Source: Saccharofermentans sp. (GTDB lineage: Bacteria > Bacillota > Clostridia > Saccharofermentanales > Saccharofermentanaceae). From it: a stretch of 64,000 bases of DNA. The stretch covers positions 1 through 64,000 of the forward strand of contig JAEFBA010000003.1 of NCBI GenBank assembly GCA_016292145.1. Direction: 5' to 3'. Below the pieces are notes generated by a model, which saw only the letters and a program-made list of their open reading frames with translations, was not told the DNA's origin and did no database searches. Positions 26,064 through 36,226 of the stretch are shown in pieces. Position 1 is the stretch's first letter, and each line of letters starts with the position of its first letter. The translations under genes and the position numbers were made by a program.

Positions 26064-28727
26064 TCAGGCAACAGCGCCCGGTGTTACCTTATAGACCGTG
26101 AGCGTGTCATAAGAGAAGACCGGAGTGCCTAACTGTGAGATGACATATGTATTGTCATAACCGAACTTCAAACGCTCCATATCACCGATAATGATATATT
26201 CGATCTGATACTTGTCGATGATCTCCTGGATCGCTTCAGGTGATTCGCTGAAGTAGACAGTATTTATATCTTCATGTCTCGGATTAATGTAAAGCGTAAA
26301 TACATCATGGTCGGGATCTGAGACAAGAAGATCCTGTTCCTTGTCAACGATGCCGTGGAATCTCCAGAGCCACTCATGTGTCTGCCATCCGAAGACCGTG
26401 GGAAGTCCTGTGTAAGCTGAGATAATGCAGCTGTCTGTATAGCTGTCTCCGTAAGCTTCGCAGATGACCGGATCGCCCTTAACCTCAGAGTTGAACCAGT
26501 CGATGCAATATTTATATGACATGAGGTTTCCGCCGTAATTCTGTGATACCTGATTGGAAGCATGGTAACTGAGATAAGCCGTACCGTCGATGCCTTTATA
26601 GTCCTCTTTCTTAAGATCCTGTCCGCAGCGCTGCTTCAATGATGCCATGGTGTAATGGGCAGGTACGAAGAGCATGAGCGCAAATACTATCGCAACGGCA
26701 AACAGAGCGCTGGAATACCTGCCGTCCTTTTTAACGAACCATAAAAGTCTTACGACAGAATAGATCATTGCAACAGAAAGGATGATGAATGCCGCAAAGC
26801 AGAACTTAAACATCGTATTCGAACGGAGATATCCTGATGTATAGATGTCTCTTACGTAGAAGATCTCAGGCGCGATGATCATCATGAGGCCTACCACGGT
26901 CATTCCGCATACGAAGATATCGATGAGGTTGCGCTGTGCAAAGAACGCCTGTACCGGATTGTTATAAGTATTGCTGTCGCCGATAACAGGTGCAGCGCCG
27001 CTCATCTTCTTGGCCTTTGCTGAGGATACGAACATATAATTCTTTGTTGCGAAAACAATAATAAAGAAGACGACGCAGATTATTACGTGTGTGCCGTACA
27101 GGATGTAGAGCTGATACAACGGCGAATGGTTCTTGACCTTGCCCAAGGAATTGGAGATCATGTCGAAGTTCAGGTTGAACGAGAGCGCCGTGAGCGTAGC
27201 AAAAGTGAACAGGAAACTCATCTGGAAGGATGTCCTCGGGAGAGCCGAAGGATTTACTACACAGAACAGGAATGCCGCTACCATGAGCAATGCTTCAAGA
27301 GCGTAGAGCACAAGAGGATTGCTTCCCTGTGAGAGGTAGATCAGGAGTATTCCGCCGACATTTACGACGAATACGACGATTCCCAGAGGATTAGCGAATT
27401 TGGGCGTTTTGATCGTATTAACGATCAGCAAAGCCATCGCACAGTAAATGAAATAGATAAGGAAGTCCCAATAGTTTGTCATCTGGGCACATCCCAAAAG
27501 GACAGCGCACAGAACGAGATGGAGACTTATGGAAGACTTTACTTCAGGAACTAATCTCGAATGCTCCGAACTTAAGTTGTTAAGGTCGGGAACGATGCCG
27601 ATCTCCTCTTTTGACGGGAGCTTCACTGAGCTTATGAGTGACAGGAGGATCGCCGTTATGAGAAGTACTATCATCATCGAGATGACGTGAGCATGAAGGT
27701 CGCCTACGAGATAGGAATAAAAGGGAAATTCGTGGATCGTGTGATCTCCTCCGTTTATCTCGATCTCAGGGTTCCATCCGATGAACCTCGTACTGTCAGG
27801 ATAGAAGAAACCGTCTGTTCTGCCGACGTCGTTGCCCCAATTTCTGAATGTTGTAAGAAGTCCGTTGCCGATGCTGTTCTCGTCGTAGAAGAAGGAGTGC
27901 GAATTGCCCCACAATGAGACTGCGCAGCCCGTGAATAAGCCTGCAACGTACTTGACGATCTTGTTGTCCATAAAGCCCCTCTGGGAAGATGCCTCGATAA
28001 GGAACTTGCCGATAGCAAAGCTCATTCCGAACGGAATAGCCGTAGCGGAGCACATAGCGAGATTGTAGCCGATGCCGGGATTAACGCCCGTAGCCTTTAC
28101 AACGACTGCCCAGATATACTGGCCGAAGTAATAGTAGTTGATCGATTTTCCGGAAAGCCACATGTCGTTGGCAGGGAGCTTATCGTTCCTGAGCATCGAC
28201 ATGATGAAGCCGTAATCCATGAACTTCTCCTGGCCGTTGATGTCAGGGAGGAAGCCCTTGAAATAGCACATGAGGATAAAGACAACGAGGAAGACTGTCT
28301 CTTCGATCACAGCGGCTTCGACAAAGCCTCTGCTGTTTAATTTCTTTATAAGAGACTGCCTGAATGTCTTCGGTATGTAGCAGCAAGCGGCCACTATGAG
28401 TGCTGATAATAAGATGCAAAAGACATTCAGCCTGAATATCTTAATGTGGATCAGTGTCCACAATACAAGGCTTGTAAATATGAGGCCCATTGCCTGTGAC
28501 AGGAAAAAGCCTCCTGATGAGAAATTCTCCCAGAGCTTGGTCGCGAGAGGAAGTGTAACGATACCAATGAGCATAAGGAAAAAAGCCCACCAGAGGCAGG
28601 GTGCCGTATCCTTGCTCCCCATGGTGAACACACCGAGCATCGTTGCTATAGCAAATGGTAATAAGAACAGAAAATAACGCAGAGGTGATGTAGGCCCGAA
28701 TCTGGAATCCTCGAAAACCTTACTCAT
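26064..28727 (-). CDS. DUF2298-family polytopic membrane protein
   Basis: An 887-residue membrane protein with about 18 or more hydrophobic helices and a C-terminal soluble part. Segments around MSMLRNDKLPANDMWLSGKSINYYYFGQY and GDLHAHVISM match the DUF2298 (YYY) family, large integral proteins of unknown role that look like glycosyltransferase-C-type folds. The C-terminal QTHEWLWR and DINTVYFS segments resemble the same family. It overlaps the upstream FAD oxidoreductase gene by 4 bases and has an AAGGAG site inside that gene. A role in cell-envelope glycan or lipid-linked sugar transfer is only inferred. Confidence 0.85.
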   Translation of the reverse strand: MSKVFEDSRFGPTSPLRYFLFLLPFAIATMLGVFTMGSKDTAPCLWWAFFLMLIGIVTLPLATKLWENFSSGGFFLSQAMGLIFTSLVLWTLIHIKIFRLNVFCILLSALIVAACCYIPKTFRQSLIKKLNSRGFVEAAVIEETVFLVVFILMCYFKGFLPDINGQEKFMDYGFIMSMLRNDKLPANDMWLSGKSINYYYFGQYIWAVVVKATGVNPGIGYNLAMCSATAIPFGMSFAIGKFLIEASSQRGFMDNKIVKYVAGLFTGCAVSLWGNSHSFFYDENSIGNGLLTTFRNWGNDVGRTDGFFYPDSTRFIGWNPEIEINGGDHTIHEFPFYSYLVGDLHAHVISMMIVLLITAILLSLISSVKLPSKEEIGIVPDLNNLSSEHSRLVPEVKSSISLHLVLCAVLLGCAQMTNYWDFLIYFIYCAMALLIVNTIKTPKFANPLGIVVFVVNVGGILLIYLSQGSNPLVLYALEALLMVAAFLFCVVNPSALPRTSFQMSFLFTFATLTALSFNLNFDMISNSLGKVKNHSPLYQLYILYGTHVIICVVFFIIVFATKNYMFVSSAKAKKMSGAAPVIGDSNTYNNPVQAFFAQRNLIDIFVCGMTVVGLMMIIAPEIFYVRDIYTSGYLRSNTMFKFCFAAFIILSVAMIYSVVRLLWFVKKDGRYSSALFAVAIVFALMLFVPAHYTMASLKQRCGQDLKKEDYKGIDGTAYLSYHASNQVSQNYGGNLMSYKYCIDWFNSEVKGDPVICEAYGDSYTDSCIISAYTGLPTVFGWQTHEWLWRFHGIVDKEQDLLVSDPDHDVFTLYINPRHEDINTVYFSESPEAIQEIIDKYQIEYIIIGDMERLKFGYDNTYVISQLGTPVFSYDTLTVYKVTPGAVA

Positions 28728-29875
28728 GACAGAACTCCTTCAAATGAATCTTTGTTTATTATTTCCTGGGCATTAAGTTCAGTTACCGGAGCCGCTTCAG
28801 TTTTTCTTACAAGTGAATCCTCGTAAGATCTGATGATCTCGGAACTGATCTTTCCCGCGAGACTTACGACCGAGTCCATATGGTTCTCGGGAGTGTCAGT
28901 TGTAGCAAATTTAGTAAGACCCGTTGAGCATACATAGAGATTCTCGCAGGGATTTGTAAGATCGATCTCAGGATACTGCGTTGTGAGCGCATATCTCGTC
29001 TTGGTAAGACGCCATGATTTGACGTCGGACTTGCGGAGCGAAGGATAGAGCTTGCGCAGGCCTGCGAAATATTTGAGCATGATCTCGGCATCCGAATCGA
29101 TCCAGAGTGCATCGGTGATCGAACAGGAACCGACAAGATATACGACAGAACCGCCGTAACTGCGGTCGCGGAAAGCGCTTGTATGGTTGATTATAGCCTT
29201 GAAAGGAAGTCCCGAATCTGCAGGCGGTACCTGATAGAACATCTGGGAAACCTCATGCTTCATTACCATCATGGCAGTGATCTTCGCACTGTATGTGACG
29301 TTCATGAGGATATCTCTGACATCAAGCGGGATCGGAAGTCCGTGGCTTACGTTTACGAATGTTCTGCAAGAGCCGGTAAAAACAACATAAGTGCTGTCTA
29401 TGACGACTCTTGTGGAGTTCGAGAGGATGCAGCTTGTCCTGTAAAGGCCGTTGCTGAGTCTTGAGATCTCAGCGACCGTAGTTGAATAGCAGATCTTTCC
29501 GCCGTTATCCGTTATAGCCTGCATGAGGCTTGTGATAAGGCATGCAAAGCCGCCCTCATAGTAACCGACCTTGCGGTGGGATGCTTTGCCTGACCATGCC
29601 GAATCGAACCAGGAGATCTTATCGTCAACGCCCATCTCTTTCGAGAGCGCGAGCAAAGCCTTGTCGCTCTTTCTCAAATGGTGAGGGAGGAGCTCTAAAT
29701 ATTCTCTTCCGATCCTGGTATAAGCAAGAAGACCGCCGGGAGAAGCAAGCTCCTCAACGACAGTAACATTGAAGCCTGCCTTTGCAAGCTTCATTCCGCA
29801 GGTAAGGCCCGACAGACCGGATCCTATGATGCAGACTGTTTTCTTCTCATTTAACGATTCGTTCTCAGGATCCAT
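28724..29875 (-). CDS. FAD-dependent amine-oxidase/phytoene-desaturase-like oxidoreductase
   Basis: A 383-residue flavoprotein. The N-terminal dinucleotide loop is CIIGSGLSGLTCGMKLAKAGFNVTVVEE, followed by the GG doublet (SPGGLL) seen in protoporphyrinogen oxidase, phytoene desaturase and UDP-galactopyranose-mutase relatives. The C-terminal TDTPENHMDSVVSLAGKIS matches the family's final FAD contact. The substrate is not evident. Coupled by 4-base overlap to the DUF2298 gene and by a 1-base overlap to the DUF1015 gene upstream, so all three are one operon and may act on a shared envelope substrate. Confidence 0.82.
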   Translation of the reverse strand: MDPENESLNEKKTVCIIGSGLSGLTCGMKLAKAGFNVTVVEELASPGGLLAYTRIGREYLELLPHHLRKSDKALLALSKEMGVDDKISWFDSAWSGKASHRKVGYYEGGFACLITSLMQAITDNGGKICYSTTVAEISRLSNGLYRTSCILSNSTRVVIDSTYVVFTGSCRTFVNVSHGLPIPLDVRDILMNVTYSAKITAMMVMKHEVSQMFYQVPPADSGLPFKAIINHTSAFRDRSYGGSVVYLVGSCSITDALWIDSDAEIMLKYFAGLRKLYPSLRKSDVKSWRLTKTRYALTTQYPEIDLTNPCENLYVCSTGLTKFATTDTPENHMDSVVSLAGKISSEIIRSYEDSLVRKTEAAPVTELNAQEIINKDSFEGVLS

Positions 29876-31137
29876 TATTCGATCTTCTTTGCCTCAAGAT
29901 AAAATCTCTTCTCAAATGCTTCGCCCATAGAGAATGTCTTTCTGGGGAATACGCCTTCCTTCTCGACAGTAGAGAAGAAAGTATCTTTGCTGATTGCAGG
30001 TACGAGGATTCCCGTATTGCCTGATGCTGCAAGCTTCCTTACGGAGTCTTCGCCGTGGATGTAATCGCACTCAAGACCCAGGCTGTCTATCATCATCTGA
30101 ACGGAACCGACGGCCAGGGTGTGGGGAGGATTAGCCAAAGACACTTTGACGTCTTCAGCACCTTCCGTAACGACAACAAATGTCTGAAGTCCTTCATCAG
30201 AACCGTTAATGACGATGCCGTTATCCTTGAAATATTCCTTAGCCTTAGCGATGAATTCCTCGCCTGAGATATTGAATACGACTCTGTGGATGGGCTCGAA
30301 ATCAAGGCCCTTGTCGTGAATGTTTACGATCTCTGCGAGTGCATATCTTGCAGGGTGGCTGAGCTTCTCCTCATCGGAAAGATTCTCTCTTATGTTCTCC
30401 CAGTGAGCCTTAGCGGAAGCCAGGGAGTGGTTGCCGTCTCCGACAAGGAACAAAAGACCGTCGGAGTTATCAGCCTTAAGCTTTGAAAGGCCTGCGATTA
30501 TTGACTCTGCGATGGGCGTGCCGTCAGGAATGAATGTTCCTGAGATGTGACCTGAACCGAGCATGAGATCAGTGTCATACAAAGGCTTTAAGCCTTCTTC
30601 TTTTGCCATCTCGAATGCCTTCTCGATCGTTAAGCCCTTGGGGTCATCGATGAGGATCATGATATGCGGAAGTTCCAGAGGCGAATTTGCCCTGATCCTT
30701 ACTCTCGGAGGAATTCTCGAGAGGACTGTGCCTTCGGTTGCCCTGCAGATATTCTTGTTGCCGGGTTCGAAGCTGTAGCCTTCGAGGTCTATGGCAGCCA
30801 TGAGACCCTTTCTTGAAGGGTGGAGCTCAGTTGCTCTGTCGGTCAGGATGAAGCCTGTGCCGAGGCCGGAGAGAATGCCTTCATCCAAGTATTTTCTTGC
30901 TGTTTCAGCGATGGAACCGAGCTTCTCGGTCTCTTTCTCTTTTCCGAGATAAACTTCGGGAAGAACGAGATTCAATGTGGAAGGAGCATCTCCGACCTCT
31001 TTCTCGCAGCTGTCCCAGTATTCAGGTTCTGAAGTATATTGATCGCAGGCGATTACTGCCCATTTCTTGAAGTCTGTTCCTTGTTGCGGAATAAGGATAT
31101 CCGGCACCGCAAAGCCGAGATCATTAATAGTTCTCAC
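29875..31137 (-). CDS. DUF1015-family protein
   Basis: A 420-residue cytoplasmic protein of the DUF1015 (SerK-like) family. The opening AVPDILIPQQGTDFKKWAVIACDQYTSEPEYW and the VGDGNHSLASAKA block are typical; the GDGNHS stretch is the phosphate-binding core in SerK-type serine kinases that use ADP. This suggests a possible kinase role linked to serine, but the serine genes at 21.6-24.4 kb are elsewhere in the window, and no direct test can be made here. The start GTG (gtgagaactatt) follows an AGAGGGTG site. First gene of the minus operon, divergent from the WYL regulator. Confidence 0.85.
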   Translation of the reverse strand: MRTINDLGFAVPDILIPQQGTDFKKWAVIACDQYTSEPEYWDSCEKEVGDAPSTLNLVLPEVYLGKEKETEKLGSIAETARKYLDEGILSGLGTGFILTDRATELHPSRKGLMAAIDLEGYSFEPGNKNICRATEGTVLSRIPPRVRIRANSPLELPHIMILIDDPKGLTIEKAFEMAKEEGLKPLYDTDLMLGSGHISGTFIPDGTPIAESIIAGLSKLKADNSDGLLFLVGDGNHSLASAKAHWENIRENLSDEEKLSHPARYALAEIVNIHDKGLDFEPIHRVVFNISGEEFIAKAKEYFKDNGIVINGSDEGLQTFVVVTEGAEDVKVSLANPPHTLAVGSVQMMIDSLGLECDYIHGEDSVRKLAASGNTGILVPAISKDTFFSTVEKEGVFPRKTFSMGEAFEKRFYLEAKKIE

Positions 31138-31292
31138 TTTATAAACACCCTCTAAACAATAAAAGTCTTACCATTCTATCACGGTCAGGGGCTGATTTGG
31201 GGATAAAATGAGTGTTTTTTCAGTGTTATTGGCGCGTTTGCCTGCAAAGTCTCAAGACACCTGTAAACAAATCAATGCTGCACTTAACCAAA

Positions 31293-31310
31293 AGTACATA
31301 TAATGGTACT
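31293..31310. promoter_or_regulatory. Inverted repeat over a -10 element, possible operator of the WYL regulator
   Basis: AGTAC at 31293-31297 and GTACT at 31306-31310 flank a TATAAT at 31299-31304, in the divergent region before the WYL gene. A symmetrical site on the -10 would suit autoregulation; this is inference. Confidence 0.35.
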
Positions 31311-31345
31311 ATTATTTCATCTGAAAACTTCCGGAGGCGAGACTT

Positions 31346-32440
31346 ATGGCAAACAGTGAATTATCAAAACTCAAGATCCTGTTCATATACGATTATTTCA
31401 AGAACCGGGTAAGTGCCGAAGGCGGTAAAGAGGCGGTGTCCGTAAGCGAACTGATCTCATATCTCGAGGAGAATACCGGTACTACTTTCGAGCGCAAATC
31501 CATCTATGCCGACATCAGCAAGATCAACGAATATGTGCAGAAATCCGGACAGACAAAAGACAGCGACTGGATCTATACGGAAGGCAAGAAATACAGGAGA
31601 TCCGAGCTTAAGGACGAGATCCTTATAGACGAGGCAAGACTCATTGTTGATGCGATAAGCACAACGACCTTCGTCGATTCGGACCTGTGTGAGAAGATCA
31701 TCAAGATGTTTCCTACATATTTCCCTGAAGGCTATCAGAACAGGGCACTTTATCCCCACTACGAGAAGATGGACAGAAAGAGCATTCTTCTCTTGAACAA
31801 CATCAGGAGCGGCATCGAGGAGAGCCGCGCTTTGAAGATCTCTTACGGTTACATGCTGGGCAAGAGCCTTACTGAGAAGACTGATAAGACCGTATCGCCG
31901 ATGGCGCTTGACTGGGAGAATAACTGCTATTACCTGATAGCGATCGATAACGAGGAGTCCGGGGGCCTTGAGAGGGACCATACACTCACGAAGGCTTTAA
32001 GACGTTACAGGGTAGACCGCATAGCTTCGATCTCGGTCCTTGATGACAAGCATCTTTATGTTGACTACAAGAACGAGAGAATGAGAAATCAGGAGCTTAA
32101 GGACTTCATCAACAACTCATTGTCGGCCTTCTCGAGCAGCAGGATGATCCAGCTCGGGATCACGATAAACGGCAAGACGCGAAAAGACGTTCTTAAGGCC
32201 TATGGCGCGTTCAGTTCCAAGGTAAGCGACAAGGTCAGGATCGCCGATGACACCAAGCTTGATAAGGGAATACTGAAGATAAGCGTTACGACAGGACTTG
32301 CACCGACACTCTACACGGACCTTTTCGAGCTCTCGACATTCGAAGACGTAAATATCGAGATCGACAATGAGGAGATCTGCAGGGAATACGGCGAATATAT
32401 CAGGAAGGCTGCCCGTGCGGCAAAACTTACCGCGCTCTGA
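31346..32440 (+). CDS. WYL-domain transcriptional regulator
   Basis: A 364-residue cytoplasmic regulator. An N-terminal winged-helix DNA-binding domain (residues 1-65, with TTFERKSIYADISKINEYV as recognition region) is followed by the WYL ligand-binding domain near residues 150-240 (ALDWENNCYYLIAID and RYRVDRI). WYL proteins bind nucleotides, nucleic acids or small ligands and often repress or activate nearby genes. The ribosome site is CCGGAGG. It is transcribed away from the DUF1015 operon through a 209-base shared region, which could be its target. Confidence 0.88.
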   Translation: MANSELSKLKILFIYDYFKNRVSAEGGKEAVSVSELISYLEENTGTTFERKSIYADISKINEYVQKSGQTKDSDWIYTEGKKYRRSELKDEILIDEARLIVDAISTTTFVDSDLCEKIIKMFPTYFPEGYQNRALYPHYEKMDRKSILLLNNIRSGIEESRALKISYGYMLGKSLTEKTDKTVSPMALDWENNCYYLIAIDNEESGGLERDHTLTKALRRYRVDRIASISVLDDKHLYVDYKNERMRNQELKDFINNSLSAFSSSRMIQLGITINGKTRKDVLKAYGAFSSKVSDKVRIADDTKLDKGILKISVTTGLAPTLYTDLFELSTFEDVNIEIDNEEICREYGEYIRKAARAAKLTAL

Positions 32441-32515
32441 TCTAATCCTGATTGCAAAGAGAAATCAAACGTTTTATAATTTCTAAGTTTTATTATTATT
32501 AAGGAGTAGCACCCG

Positions 32516-35203
32516 ATGAGACAGTTCACTTCAAAAGAGCTCAGAAAGACCTGGAAGGAATTTTATATAGAAAGAGGTCACGTTGACGTAGGTGCCGTTT
32601 CACTGGTATCTGACGGATCAACAGGCGTTTTATTTAACGTAGCCGGCATGCAGCCCCTGATGCCTTATCTTCTCGGTGAGAAGCACCCTTTGGGAACAAG
32701 GCTTTGCAATGTACAGGGATGTGTCCGTACAAACGATATCGATTCAGTAGGTGACAGAAGCCACGTTACATTCTTTGAGATGATGGGCAGCTGGAGCCTT
32801 GGTGACTACTTCAAGGAAGAAAGATGCAAGTGGAGTTATGAACTCCTTACTGATGTTTTCGGATTCGACAAAGATCACCTCGCAGCAACGGTATTTGCAG
32901 GTGACGAGAATGCTCCCAGAGACGAGGAAGGCGCTCAGTTCAGGATCGCTTCCGGATTCAAGCCCGAGAACATTTACTATCTTGGCGCTGATGACAACTG
33001 GTGGGGATTGGAGTACGGTCCCTGCGGTCCGGACAGTGAGATGTTCTATATCGCTGACGTTCCCGACTGCGGCCCTGACTGCGGCCCCGGATGCTCCTGC
33101 GGCAAGTACACAGAGATCGGCAATGACGTTTTCATGCAGTATGAAAAGCATCAGGACGGCCACCTCACACCCTTAAAGCAGAAGAACGTTGATACAGGCT
33201 GGGGTCTTGAGAGGATCCTCGCATTCCTTAACGGTACAAAGGACGTTTATAAGACAGACCTCTTTACAGATGCCATCGCTTTTATCGAGAATGCTTCCGG
33301 CGTTAAGTACGATTCAGACGAGAAGCTCACAAGATCAATGAGAGTCCTCGCAGACCATATCCGTACAAGCGTTATGCTCATTGGCGACGCTGCAAAGCTC
33401 GTTCCTTCCAATGCAGGTGCTGGCTACGTTTTAAGACGTCTTATCAGACGTGCAGTAAGACACGCAAGAACACTCGGCTTGTCAACTGCGCAGATCCTTG
33501 ATCTTGCCAAGATCTATATTGACAGAGTATACGATGACAGCTATCCGCTTCTTGCAAAGAACAGAGAGTTCATCCTTAACGAACTCGACAAGGAGATCGC
33601 AAGATTCGAGAGCACTCTTGAGAACGGTATCAAGGAGTTCAAGAAGATCCTTGACGACAAGAAAGCAGCAGGTTCTTCCGAGATCGACGGCGATTCCGCT
33701 TTCTATCTCTACGATACATTCGGTTTCCCTATAGAGCTCACAGTCGAGATGGCTTCCGAGGAAGGCCTCAAGGTAAATGAGGAAGGCTTCAAGGCTGCTA
33801 TGGAAAAGCAGAAGGAAACTGCAAGAGCAGCTACCAAGGCCAAGGGCGATCTCGCACTTTCCGTAAACGAGATCCCTGAAGAAGTTGCCAAGGATTCAAA
33901 TGCAACAGAATATGACGGTTACGATGACCTCAAGTGTGATGCAAAGGTTATCTATATCCTGAGATCTGACGACGAAGGCATCAAGTCAGTTGACAGTGCC
34001 TCCGAAGGCGATGACATCATCATAGTAACTGACAAGACGGTTCTTTACGCTACGATGGGCGGTCAGATCCACGATGAAGGTAAGATCTGTACAGCAGGCT
34101 TTGAAGCTGAGGTCATCTCAGTAGATAAGGATGCCCAGGGCAAGTATCTCCATACTCTTAAGGTTGTTAAGGGCAGCGTATCCACAGGCGAGACAGTCAG
34201 CATCGAAGTTGATAAGAAGAACAGACTTGCGATCGCAAGGAACCATACAGCTACACACATCCTGCTCTCAGCGCTCCAGAAGGTCTTGGGCGATCATGTT
34301 GAGCAGGCAGGTTCTTATGTAGGCAATGACCGTTTAAGATTCGACTTCAATAACTCCCAGGCCATGACTGCAGAAGAGATCGCTAAGGTCGAAGAGATGG
34401 TAAATGATGTTGTCCTTCAGGCTCTCCCTGTTGAGACAAAGGTCCTTGCAATTGAAGATGCTAAGAAACTCGGCGCTACGGCTATCTTCGGCGAGAAGTA
34501 CGGAGAGGTCGTAAGAGTCGTTGCAGTAGGCGGATTTGAGAATCCGTTCGATCTCGAGTTCTGCGGTGGTACACACCTTAAGAACAGCGCACAGATCGGC
34601 CAGTTCAGGATCGTTTCCGAGTCCGGTATCGCAGCAGGCATCAGAAGGATCGAAGCTGTAACAGGCGAGAGATGCTATGAGATGAACAAGGCTGACAGGA
34701 ACCTCATTGATGAGGCTGCAGCTGCCCTTAAGACTCCCAAGGATAAGATCGTTGAGAGGATCGATGCTCTTCATTCTGAAGTCAAAGCTCTCGAAAAGGA
34801 ACTCGCTGAGATCGAGAAGGCTAAGGCAGGTTCTTTCGCTGACAGCGCAGTATCCGGCGCAAAGGATATCGGCGGCGTAAAGGCTGTCATCGCAGCTTGT
34901 GATGCAGCTGATGCGGCAGCTTTGAGAGACACGGCAGACAAGATCCGTGACAAGCTCGACTGCGGTGTCGTATTCCTCGCAGCCAACGGCGGCGACAAGC
35001 TCCTTTTCACGGCTATGGCTACAAAGTCAGCTAACGAGAAGGGCGCTCACTGCGGAAACATCATCAAGGAAGCTGCTAAGGTTGCAGGCGGTGGCGGCGG
35101 CGGACGTCCCGACATGGCTCAGGCAGGCGGTAAGGATGTAAGTAAGCTCGCTGACGCTCTTGCAAAGGCTGAAGAAGTTCTGGCTTCTCAGGTTAACGGT
35201 TAA
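32516..35203 (+). CDS. alaS: Alanyl-tRNA synthetase
   Basis: An 895-residue class II synthetase that charges tRNA-Ala and edits Ser and Gly errors. The class II core occupies the N-terminal 350 residues; the editing domain shows HTATHILL with the zinc-binding His pair and the CGGTH motif (EFCGGTHLKN); the C-terminal C-Ala/DHHA1 domain ends in the GGGGGGRPDMAQAGG glycine-rich segment. Full family length. The ATG follows AAGGAG. A TATAAT lies near 32474; no T-box leader fits in the 75 bases upstream. hinT follows by 12 bases. Confidence 0.97.
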   Translation: MRQFTSKELRKTWKEFYIERGHVDVGAVSLVSDGSTGVLFNVAGMQPLMPYLLGEKHPLGTRLCNVQGCVRTNDIDSVGDRSHVTFFEMMGSWSLGDYFKEERCKWSYELLTDVFGFDKDHLAATVFAGDENAPRDEEGAQFRIASGFKPENIYYLGADDNWWGLEYGPCGPDSEMFYIADVPDCGPDCGPGCSCGKYTEIGNDVFMQYEKHQDGHLTPLKQKNVDTGWGLERILAFLNGTKDVYKTDLFTDAIAFIENASGVKYDSDEKLTRSMRVLADHIRTSVMLIGDAAKLVPSNAGAGYVLRRLIRRAVRHARTLGLSTAQILDLAKIYIDRVYDDSYPLLAKNREFILNELDKEIARFESTLENGIKEFKKILDDKKAAGSSEIDGDSAFYLYDTFGFPIELTVEMASEEGLKVNEEGFKAAMEKQKETARAATKAKGDLALSVNEIPEEVAKDSNATEYDGYDDLKCDAKVIYILRSDDEGIKSVDSASEGDDIIIVTDKTVLYATMGGQIHDEGKICTAGFEAEVISVDKDAQGKYLHTLKVVKGSVSTGETVSIEVDKKNRLAIARNHTATHILLSALQKVLGDHVEQAGSYVGNDRLRFDFNNSQAMTAEEIAKVEEMVNDVVLQALPVETKVLAIEDAKKLGATAIFGEKYGEVVRVVAVGGFENPFDLEFCGGTHLKNSAQIGQFRIVSESGIAAGIRRIEAVTGERCYEMNKADRNLIDEAAAALKTPKDKIVERIDALHSEVKALEKELAEIEKAKAGSFADSAVSGAKDIGGVKAVIAACDAADAAALRDTADKIRDKLDCGVVFLAANGGDKLLFTAMATKSANEKGAHCGNIIKEAAKVAGGGGGGRPDMAQAGGKDVSKLADALAKAEEVLASQVNG

Positions 35204-35215
35204 AGGAGAAAAGCT

Positions 35216-35557
35216 ATGTGCATATTTTGTGATATAGTTGCGGGCAAGATCCCGTCAGCAAAAGTATATGAGAACGATTATGTTTACTGCTTCAAGGACA
35301 TTAATCCCGTAGCACCGGTACACGTTCTCGTTGTTCCGAAGAAGCATTTCGCAGACATGAACGAGCTCGCCTCAGATCCTGAGGGTGCTCTCTATGCAGG
35401 CGAGATCACGAAGGCCATCGCTGAAGTTGCCAAGATCTCAGGTGTAAGCGGCGCTTACAGAACGATCAACAACTGCGGCGAAGGTGCCGGCCAGACTGTA
35501 ATGCACGTTCACTTCCATGTGATCGGCGGCACAACTCTTACGGAGAAGCTTATCTGA
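35216..35557 (+). CDS. hinT: HIT-family purine nucleotide hydrolase (HinT-like)
   Basis: A 113-residue histidine-triad protein. The CIFCDIVAGKIPSAKVYE opening is typical, and the triad is in HVHFHVIGG near the C-terminus. HinT enzymes cleave aminoacyl- and lysyl-adenylates, which suits its place right after alaS. The Cys residues at the N-terminus could hold zinc. Operon alaS-hinT-trmB: 12 bases after alaS, 4 bases before trmB. Confidence 0.93.
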   Translation: MCIFCDIVAGKIPSAKVYENDYVYCFKDINPVAPVHVLVVPKKHFADMNELASDPEGALYAGEITKAIAEVAKISGVSGAYRTINNCGEGAGQTVMHVHFHVIGGTTLTEKLI

Positions 35558-35561
35558 TCCT

Positions 35562-36209
35562 ATGGCTAGAATGAGAACCAAGCGCAATATCCCTGCGCGC
35601 ATGGAAAAATGTCATGAGCGCTGGTTTGACGCGCCCATGCTTAATAAAGGCAAGTGGAGAGAAGCATGCGGCTTTCCTGAGGACGTTCCGGTCTGGCTTG
35701 AGATCGGATGCGGCAAGGGCAAGTTCTGCACCGAGATGGCATTAAGACACCCGGAAGTCCTTTATATTGCAATGGAAAGGGACGCTTCCGTCACTTTGGC
35801 TGCCATCGAGAAGGCTCATGAACTTGAGATCCCGAATCTCTTCTTTATCAGAGGCGATGCAGGCATAATCGAGAATTACTTTGCCGAGAATGAAGTAAAC
35901 AGGATCTTCCTGAACTTCTCAGATCCCTGGACAAGGCAGAACAAGCCCAAGAGACGTCTTACTTACAGGGATTTCCTTGCCAAGTACAAGGTCATGATGA
36001 GAGACGGCGGTGCCGTCGAATTCAAGACCGATAATGACGACCTTTTCGACTTCTCTTTAGGCGAATTCAAAGCCATGGGCTTTACGCTTACGGACGCGAC
36101 AAGAGACCTTCATAACAGCGAATGGAATGAGGAGAATATCCGCACGGAATTCGAGCAGAAATTCGCTGACCAGGGCATCACGATCAAGAGAGTCGTAGCA
36201 AATCTTTGA
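35562..36209 (+). CDS. trmB: tRNA (guanine-N7-)-methyltransferase
   Basis: A 215-residue SAM methyltransferase that makes m7G46 in tRNA. The SAM loop is WLEIGCGKGKF; the catalytic and tRNA contact segment is NFSDPWTRQNKPKRRLTYRDFL. The N-terminal RTKRNIPARM is the usual basic lead. Third gene of the alaS operon; its stop overlaps the region of the next gene's leader. Confidence 0.95.
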   Translation: MARMRTKRNIPARMEKCHERWFDAPMLNKGKWREACGFPEDVPVWLEIGCGKGKFCTEMALRHPEVLYIAMERDASVTLAAIEKAHELEIPNLFFIRGDAGIIENYFAENEVNRIFLNFSDPWTRQNKPKRRLTYRDFLAKYKVMMRDGGAVEFKTDNDDLFDFSLGEFKAMGFTLTDATRDLHNSEWNEENIRTEFEQKFADQGITIKRVVANL

Positions 36210-36226
36210 TTTCAGGAACGGAAAAT

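Noticed and set aside
32441-32515. A T-box leader before alaS
   Set aside because: Only 75 bases are available, with no specifier loop or antiterminator.
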